Assembly: GCF_018294505.1 (NCBI RefSeq)
Contig: NC_057807.1
Span: forward strand, 169,474,883-169,538,882
From: Triticum aestivum
Taxonomy: Eukaryota; Streptophyta; Magnoliopsida; Poales; Poaceae
Reading direction: 5' to 3'
DNA length: 64,000 nt
In this document: piece by piece, positions 57,581-64,000 of the stretch
Layout: every line of letters begins with the position of its first letter
How positions within the stretch are numbered: the stretch's first letter is position 1
Program-made: the position numbers and the translations under genes
The notes under the pieces: generated by a model
Database searches by the model: none
The model's input: only the letters and a program-made list of their open reading frames with translations
Told to the model about the DNA's origin: nothing

Positions 57581-60500
57581 ATGGCTCGTGCTGTTGTTCC
57601 GTTGAATTTTAATGCGTTCCTTGAGAAAGCAAAGTTGAAAGATGATGGTAGCAATTACACGGACTGGGTCCGTAACCTGAGGATTATCCTCATTGCTGCA
57701 CAGAAAAGTTACGTCCTGGAAGCACCGCTGGGTGCCAGGCCTGCTGCTGATGCAACTGACGATGTTAAGAACGTCTGGCAGAGCAAAGCTGATGACTACT
57801 CTATAGTTCAGTGTGCCATGCTTTACGGCTTAGAACCGGGCCTTCAACGACATTTTGAATGTCATGGAGCATATGAGATGTTCCAGGAGTTGAAGTTAAT
57901 ATTTCAAGGAAATGCCCGGATTGAGAGATATGATGTCTCCAATAAGTTCTATAGCTGCAAGATGGAGGAGAATAATTCTGTCAGTGAACATATACTCAAA
58001 ATGTCTAGGTATAATAATCACTTGATTCAACTGGGAGTTAATCTTCCTGATGATAGTGTCATTGACAGAATTCTTCAATCACTGTCACCAAGCTACAAGA
58101 GCTTTGTGATGAACTATAATATGCAAGGGATGAACAAGACTATTCCCGAGCTCTTCGCGATGTTGAAAGCCGCGGAGGTAGAAATCAAGAAGGAGCATCA
58201 AGTGTTGATGGTTAACAAAACCACTAGTTTCAAGAAATAGGGCAAAGGGAAGAAGAAGGAGAACTTCAAAAAGAACAGCAAGAAAGTTGCTGCTCAAGAG
58301 AAGAAACCCAAGTCTGGACCTAAGCCTGAAACTGGGTGCTTCTATTGCAAGCAGACTGGACACTGGAAGCGGAACTGCCCCAAGTATTTGGCGGATAAGA
58401 AGGATGGCAAAGTGAACAAAGGTATATGTGATATACATGTTATTGATGTGTACCTTACTAATGCTCGCAGTAGCACCTGGGTATTTGATACTGGTTCTGT
58501 TGCTAATATTTGCAACTCGAAACAGGGACTACGGATTAAGCGAAGATTGGCTAAGGACGAGGTGACGATGCGCGTGGGAAATGGTTCCAAAGTCGATGTG
58601 ATCGCAGTCGGCACGCTACCTCTACATCTACCATCGGGATTAGTTTTAGACCTAAATAATTGTTATTTGGTGCCAGCGTTGAGCATGAACATTATATCTG
58701 GATCTTGTTTGATGCGAGACGGTTATTCATTTAAATCAGAGAATAATGGTTGTTCTATTTATATGAGTAATATCTTTTATGGTCATGCACCTTTGAAGAG
58801 TGGTCTATTTTTATTGAATCTCGATAGTAGTGATACACATATTCATAGTGTTGAAACCAAAAGATGCAGAGTTGATAATGATAGTGCAACTTATTTGTGG
58901 CACTGCCGTTTAGGTCATATCGGTGTAAAACGCATGAAGAAACTCCATACTGATGGACTTTTGGAATCACTTGATTATGAATCACTTGGTACTTGCGAAC
59001 CGTGCCTTATGGGCAAGATGACTAAAACGCCGTTCTCTGGTACTATGGAGAGAGCAACAGATTTATTGGAGATCATACATACAGATGTATGTGGTCCAAT
59101 GAATGTTGAGGCTCGTGGCAGATATCGTTATTTTCTCACCTTCACAGATGATTTAAGCAGATATGGGTATATCTACTTAATGAAACACAAGTCTGAAACA
59201 TTCGAAAAGTTCAAAGAATTTCAGAGTGAAGTGGAAAATCATCGTAACAAGAAAATAAAGTTTCTACGATCTGATCGTGGAGGAGAATATTTGAGTTACG
59301 AGTTTGGTCTACACTTGAAACAATGCGGAATAGTTTCGCAACTCACGCCACCCGGAACACCACAATGTAATGGTGTGTCCGAACGTCGTAATCGCACTTT
59401 ACTAGATATGGTGCGACCTATGATGTCTCTTACTGATTTACCGCTATCGTTTTGGGGTTATGCTTTAGAGACGGCCACATTCACGTTAAATAGGGCACCA
59501 TCAAAATCCGTTGAGACGACGCCTTATGAACTGTGGTTTGGCAAGAAACCAAAGTTGTCGTTTCTTAAAGTTTGGGGCTGCGATGCTTATGTGAAGAAAC
59601 TTCAACCAGATAAGCTCGAACCCAAATCGGAGAAATGTGTCTTCATAGGATACCCAAAGGAGACTATTGGGTACACCTTCTATCACAGATCTGAGGGCAA
59701 GATTTTTGTTGCTAAATTCGGATCCTTTCTAGAGGAGTTTCTCTCGAAAGAACTGAGTGGGAGGAAAGTAGAACTTGACGAGATAACTGTATCTACTCCC
59801 TTATTGGAAAGTAGTTCATCACAAGAACCGCTTCCTGTGACAACTACATCAATCAGTGAGGAAGCTGATGATATTGATCATGAAACTTCAGATCAAGTTT
59901 CTACAGAACCTTGTAGGTCTACCAGAGTAAGATCCGCACCAGAGTGGTACGGTAATCCTATTTTGGAAGTCATGTTACTTGACCATGATGAACCTACGAA
60001 CTATGATGAAGCGATGATGAGCCCAGATTCCGCAAAATGGCTAGAGGCCATGAAATCTGAGATAGGATCCATGTATGAAAACAAAGTATGGACTTTGGTT
60101 GACTTTCCAGATGATCGGCAAGCCATTGAGAATAAATGGATCTTTAAGAAGAAGACTGACGCTGATGGTAATGTAACTGTCTATAAAGCTCGACTTGTTG
60201 CAAAAGGTTTTCGACAAGTTCAAGGGGTTGACTACGATGAGACTTTCTCACCCGTAGCGATGCTTAAGTCTGTCCGAATCATGTTAGCTATTGCTACATT
60301 TCATGATTATGAAATTTGGCAAATGGATGTCAAAACTGCATTCTTGAATGGATTTCTAGAAGAAGAGTTGTATATGATGCAGCCAGAAGGTTTTGTTGAT
60401 CCAAAAGATGCTAACAAAGTATGCAAGCTCCAGCGATCCATTTATGGACTGGTGCAAGCATCTCGGAGTTGGAATAAATGTTTTGATAGTGTGATCAAAG

Positions 60501-61564
60501 AATATGGTTTTATACAGACTTTTGGAGAAGCCTGTATTTACAAGAAAGTGAGTGGGAGCTCTGTAGCATTTCTGATATTATATGTAGATGACATATTATT
60601 AATTGGAAATGATATATAATTTCTGGATAGCATAAAGGGATACTTGAATAAAAGTTTTTCAATGAAAGACCTCGGTGAAGCTGCTTACATATTGGGCATC
60701 AAGATCTATAGAGATAGATCAAGACGCTTAATAGGACTTTCACAAAGCACATACCTTGACAAAATTTTGAAAAGGTTCAAGATGGATCAGGCAAAGAAAG
60801 GGTTCTTGCCCGTACTACAAGGTGTGAAGTTGAGTCAAACTCAATGCCCGACCACAGCAGAAGATAGAGAGAAAATGAAAGATGTTCCCTATGCTTCAGC
60901 CATAGGCTCTATCATGTATGCAATCCTGTGTACCAGACCTGACGTATGCTTAGCAATAAGCTTGGCAGGAAGGTACCAAAGTAATCCAGGAGTGGATCAC
61001 TGGACAGCGGTCAAGAACATCCTGAAATACCTGAAAAGGACTAAGGATATGTTTCTCGTATATGGAGGTGACAAAGAGCTAGTCGTAAATGGTTACGTCG
61101 ATGCAAGCTTTGACACTGATCCGGACGATTCTAAATCGCAAACCAGATACGTGTTTTTATTAAACGGTGGAGCTGTAAGTTGGTGCAGTTCTAAACAAAG
61201 CGTCGTGGCGGGATCTACATGTGAAGCGGAGTACATAGCTGCTTCTGAAGCAGTAAATGAAGGAGTCTGGATGAAGGAGTTCATTTATGATCTAGGTGTC
61301 ATACCTAGTGCATCGGGACCAATGAAGATCTTCTGTGACAATACTGGTGCAATTGCCTTGGCAAAGGAATCCAGATTTCACAAGAGGACCAAGCACATCA
61401 AGAGACGCTTCAATTCCATTCGGGACCAAGTCCAAGTGGGAGACATAGAGATTTGCAAAATACATACGGATCTGAAGGTTGCAGATCCGTTGACTAAGCC
61501 TCTCTCACGAGCAAAACATGATCAACACCAAGACTCCATGGGTGTTAGAATCATTACTATGTAA
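57581..61564 (+). pseudogene. gag-pol: Copia Gag-Pol polyprotein, two in-frame stops
   Basis: One frame of 1327 codons from the ATG at 57581 (MARAVVPLNF) to 61564, interrupted by TAG at 58238 (codon 220) and TAA at 60617 (codon 1013). Gag 1-219; zinc knuckle CFYCKQTGHWKRNC from residue 253; protease DTGS at 303; integrase HHCC from about 441 (WHCRLGH...CEPCLMGK) and catalytic Asp 502, Asp 565, Glu 601; reverse transcriptase with YVDD at 1001-1004; RNase H in the last 250 residues (YVDASFDTD, AEYIAASEA). The order protease-integrase-RT-RNase H defines Copia. The first stop lies before the knuckle, so it is not in the place of a normal gag-pol readthrough signal. Confidence 0.95.
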
Positions 61565-61586
61565 TCTAGATTATTGACTCTAGTGC

Positions 61587-61597
61587 AAGTGGGAGAT
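61587..61597 (+). other. Polypurine tract of forward Copia element
   Basis: AAGTGGGAGAT directly before the 3' LTR, the site where plus-strand DNA synthesis would be primed. Confidence 0.75.
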
Positions 61598-63339
61598 TTA
61601 AGGAAATATGCCCTAGAGGCAATAATAAAGTTATTATTTCCTTATATCATGATAAATGTTTATTATTCATGCTAGAATTATATTAACCGGAAACATGATA
61701 CATGTGTGAATACATAGACAAACATATAGTCACTAGTATGCCTCTACTTGACTAGCTCATTAATCAAAGATGGTTATGTTTCCTAACCATAGACATGTGT
61801 TGTCATTTGATTAATGAGATCACATCATTAGGAGAATAATGTGATTGACATGACCCATCCCGTTAGCTTAGCACTTGATCGTTTAGTATTCTGCTATTGC
61901 TTTCTTCATGACTTATACACGTTCCTGTAACTATGAGAATTATGCAACTCCCGTTTACCGGAGGAACACTTTGGGTACTACCAAACATCACAACGTAACT
62001 GGGAGATTATAAAGGAGTACTACAAGTGTCTCCGAAGGTACATGTTGAGTTGGCATATTTCGAGATTAGGTTTTGTCACTCCGATTGTCGGAGAGGTATC
62101 TCTGGGCCCTCTCGGTAATACTCATCACTTAAGCCTTGCAAGCATTATAACTAATAAAGTTAGTTATGAGATGACGTATTACAGAACGAGTAAAGAGACT
62201 TGCCGGTAACGAGATTGAACTAGGTATTGGATACCGACGATCAAATCTCGGGCAAGTAACATACCGATGACGAAGGGAACAACATATGTTGTTATGCGGT
62301 TTGACCGATAAAGATCTTCGTAGAATATGTAGGAACCAATATGGGCATCCAGGTCCCGCTATTGGTTATTGACCGAGAATGGTTTTAGGTCATGTCTACA
62401 TAGTTCTCGAACCCGTAGGGTCCGCACGCTTAACGTTACGATGACAATTTTATTATGAGTTTATAAGTTTTGATGTACCGAAGTTTGTTCGGAGTCCCGG
62501 ATGTGATCACGGACATGACGAGGAGTCTCGAAATGGTCGAGACATAAAGATTGATATATTGGACGACTATATTAGGACACCGGAAGTGTTCCGGGAGTTT
62601 TCGGAGAAAAACCGGAGTACTGGAGGGTTACCGGAACCCCCCCGAGAAGTAATGGGCCTTGATGGGCCCTATTGGAGAAGGAGAGGGGCCGGCCAGGGCA
62701 AGTGGCGCGCCCCCTCCCCTTGAGTCCGAATAGGACAAGGAAGGGGGGGGCGGCGCCCCCCTTGCCTTCCCCCTCTCCCACTCCTTCCTTCCCCCTCCTT
62801 CTTGGATTAGGAAAGGAAGGGGGGAAACCTACTTGGAGTAGGTTTCCCCCTCCTAGGGTGCGCCTCCCCTTAGGCCGGCCCCCTCCTCCTCTCCTCCTTT
62901 ATATACGGGGGCGGGGGGCACCCCATAGACACACAAGTTGATCTACGGATCGTTCCTTAGCCGTGTGCGGTGCCCCCTTCCACCATATTCCACCTCGGTC
63001 ATATCATCGCGAAGCTTAGGCGAAGCCCTGCGCCGGTAGAACATCAGCATCGTCACCATGCCGTTGTGCTGACGGAACTCATCTCCGGAGCTCGGCTGGA
63101 TCGGAGGCCGGAGATCGTCATCGAGCTAAACGTGTGCTGAACTCGGAGGCCCCGTACGTTCGGTGCTTGGATCGGTCGGATCGTGAAGACGTACGACTAC
63201 ATCAACCGTGTTGTTATAACGCTTCCGCTAACGGTCTACGAGGGTACGTGGACATACACTCTCCCCTCTCGTTGCTATGCCATCAACATGATCTTGAGTG
63301 TGCGTAGGAATTTTTTTGAAATTACTACGAAACCCAACA
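61598..63339 (+). repeat. 3' LTR of forward Copia element
   Basis: Direct repeat of 40218-41962. The first two bases are TT instead of TG. The TATA box TTTATATAC is intact at 62898-62906. Confidence 0.95.
62898..62906 (+). promoter_or_regulatory. TATA box in the Copia 3' LTR
   Basis: TTTATATAC between a CT-rich stretch and a G-rich run. It is intact here but changed in the 5' LTR. Confidence 0.65.
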
Positions 63340-63344
63340 CGCGG

Positions 63345-63957
63345 GACATCCGGCGGGCGCCGGACATGTCCGGAGGCGGCGAGGGAGATTATGCTAGGGT
63401 TAGGGGTGGAATGACCCGAAAATTTCGGGGGAGGTCTAAATTTATAGGTAGGGGGAGCTAGGAGAGTCCAAATGAGGAGCGGTTTCCGGCCACGCGATCG
63501 TGATCGAACGACCGAGAGCATGGAGGGCAGTTTGCTGGGTTTTGGGCCACTTTGGAAGGGGTGTTGGGCTGCACACAAAAGAGGCCTTCGCGGTTACCCG
63601 GTTAACCGTTGGAGTATCAAACGACCTCCGAATGGCACGAAACTTGACAGGCGGTCTATCGGTGCTATACCAAGGCCGCTTGGCAAACCTCGGTCCATTC
63701 CAAGAAAGTTTAACACCCACTCACAACAAGAGGCAAAAGGGGGACGCCGGAGGACATAGGAGTGCCGGATTGCAAAACGGACAACGGGGAAAATGCTCGG
63801 ATGCATGAGATGAACACGTATGCAAAATGAAATGCGCATGACGACATGATATGAAAAGTAGATGATGGCATGGCAAAATGCAAAACACAAGCAAATGACA
63901 TGGCAACTATGGCGAATAACTGGCAGACACCTGGCGCATCGAATCCGGGGCGTTACA
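63345..63957 (-). repeat. Long reverse LTR fragment, right part (LTR start)
   Basis: The reverse strand starts TGTAACGCCCCGGATTCGAT at 63957, a typical Gypsy LTR start. It continues through 63345 into 40212 when the Copia element and its CGCGG duplication are taken out. Repeats of CATGGCA-like words near 63840-63900 match the style of the left part. Confidence 0.72.
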
Positions 63958-64000
63958 CATGGTCCACCGAAGCTTCGGCTTCTAAGTGGGAAACCCACTT
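63958..64000 (-). other. Sequence upstream of the reverse LTR, at the window edge
   Basis: These 43 bases are open on the reverse strand (KWVSHLEAEASVDHV) and reach a TAA made by the first bases of the LTR, which would fit the end of a polyprotein, as in the chromovirus at 53088. Too short to be sure; it could also be flanking DNA. Confidence 0.3.

Larger units (their letters stand above)
40218..63339 (+). mobile_element. Angela/BARE-like Copia retrotransposon, forward, complete but interrupted
   Basis: Starts TGAAGGAAATATG and ends ACCCAACA, flanked by the perfect 5-bp duplication CGCGG (40213-40217 and 63340-63344). LTRs are 40218-41962 and 61598-63339. The interior has a primer-binding site, a leader split by a 14.4 kb chromovirus, one gag-pol frame with just two stops, and a polypurine tract. 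By eye there are about nine substitutions in the first 550 aligned LTR bases, pointing to an insertion well under two million years old if the usual grass rate is applied (inference). Confidence 0.95.

Noticed and set aside
58238..58240. Programmed readthrough stop in Copia gag-pol
   Set aside because: It falls before the zinc knuckle and a second stop lies in the RT; a chance mutation is more likely.

Overview
The window is a block of nested transposable elements of the kind that fills Triticeae (wheat, Aegilops, barley) chromosomes. I find no cellular protein gene, rRNA, tRNA or CRISPR array. The Triticeae call rests on recognising typical element families: Angela/BARE-like Copia LTRs, Athila-lineage elements with TGATACGTCTCC-type LTRs, a Tekay-type chromovirus with 4.2 kb LTRs, and a Jorge-like CACTA end. 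Three runs of N (36635-37039, 39619-40045, 43628-43637) mark assembly gaps.

Left half. Bases 1-12828 are the 3' part of a Gypsy element X (3' LTR 11954-12828). A second member of the same LTR family, Y (1798-9164, target duplication GTCCT), is inserted into it. Both carry a gene on the strand opposite gag-pol, just inside the 3' LTR, but the two genes differ: X has a PF04195-like plus coiled-coil protein, Y a B3-domain-like protein. X sits inside a reverse-oriented Angela-like Copia element (12829-27090; gag-pol remnant 12829-14645, leader, then LTR). That LTR is split by a reverse-oriented Athila-lineage element (16942-26432, target duplication TCGGT) with gag-protease and a third ORF but no reverse transcriptase or integrase.

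Middle. Bases 27091-36130 are the reverse-oriented interior of another Athila-lineage (Sabrina-like) element. A Harbinger-type MITE (27283-27659) and a 5.7 kb LINE (29500-35208) have inserted into it. A CACTA terminus starts at 36131 and runs into the first gap.

Right half. A long reverse-oriented LTR fragment (37040-40212 and 63345-63957) was hit by a forward Angela-like Copia element (40218-63339, target duplication CGCGG). That element's leader was then hit by a forward Tekay-type chromovirus (42831-57207, target duplication CACCA). Both have a nearly complete polyprotein with just two in-frame stops each. The chromovirus also has an intact extra ORF between its 5' LTR and gag; it looks like a degenerate double-stranded RNA-binding fold and is the most interesting protein here.

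The elements are parasites nested in one another, not a working gene set. Matching target duplications at four LTR-element insertions, plus a near-matching pair for the LINE and a TTA pair for the MITE, let the nesting be rebuilt base by base.
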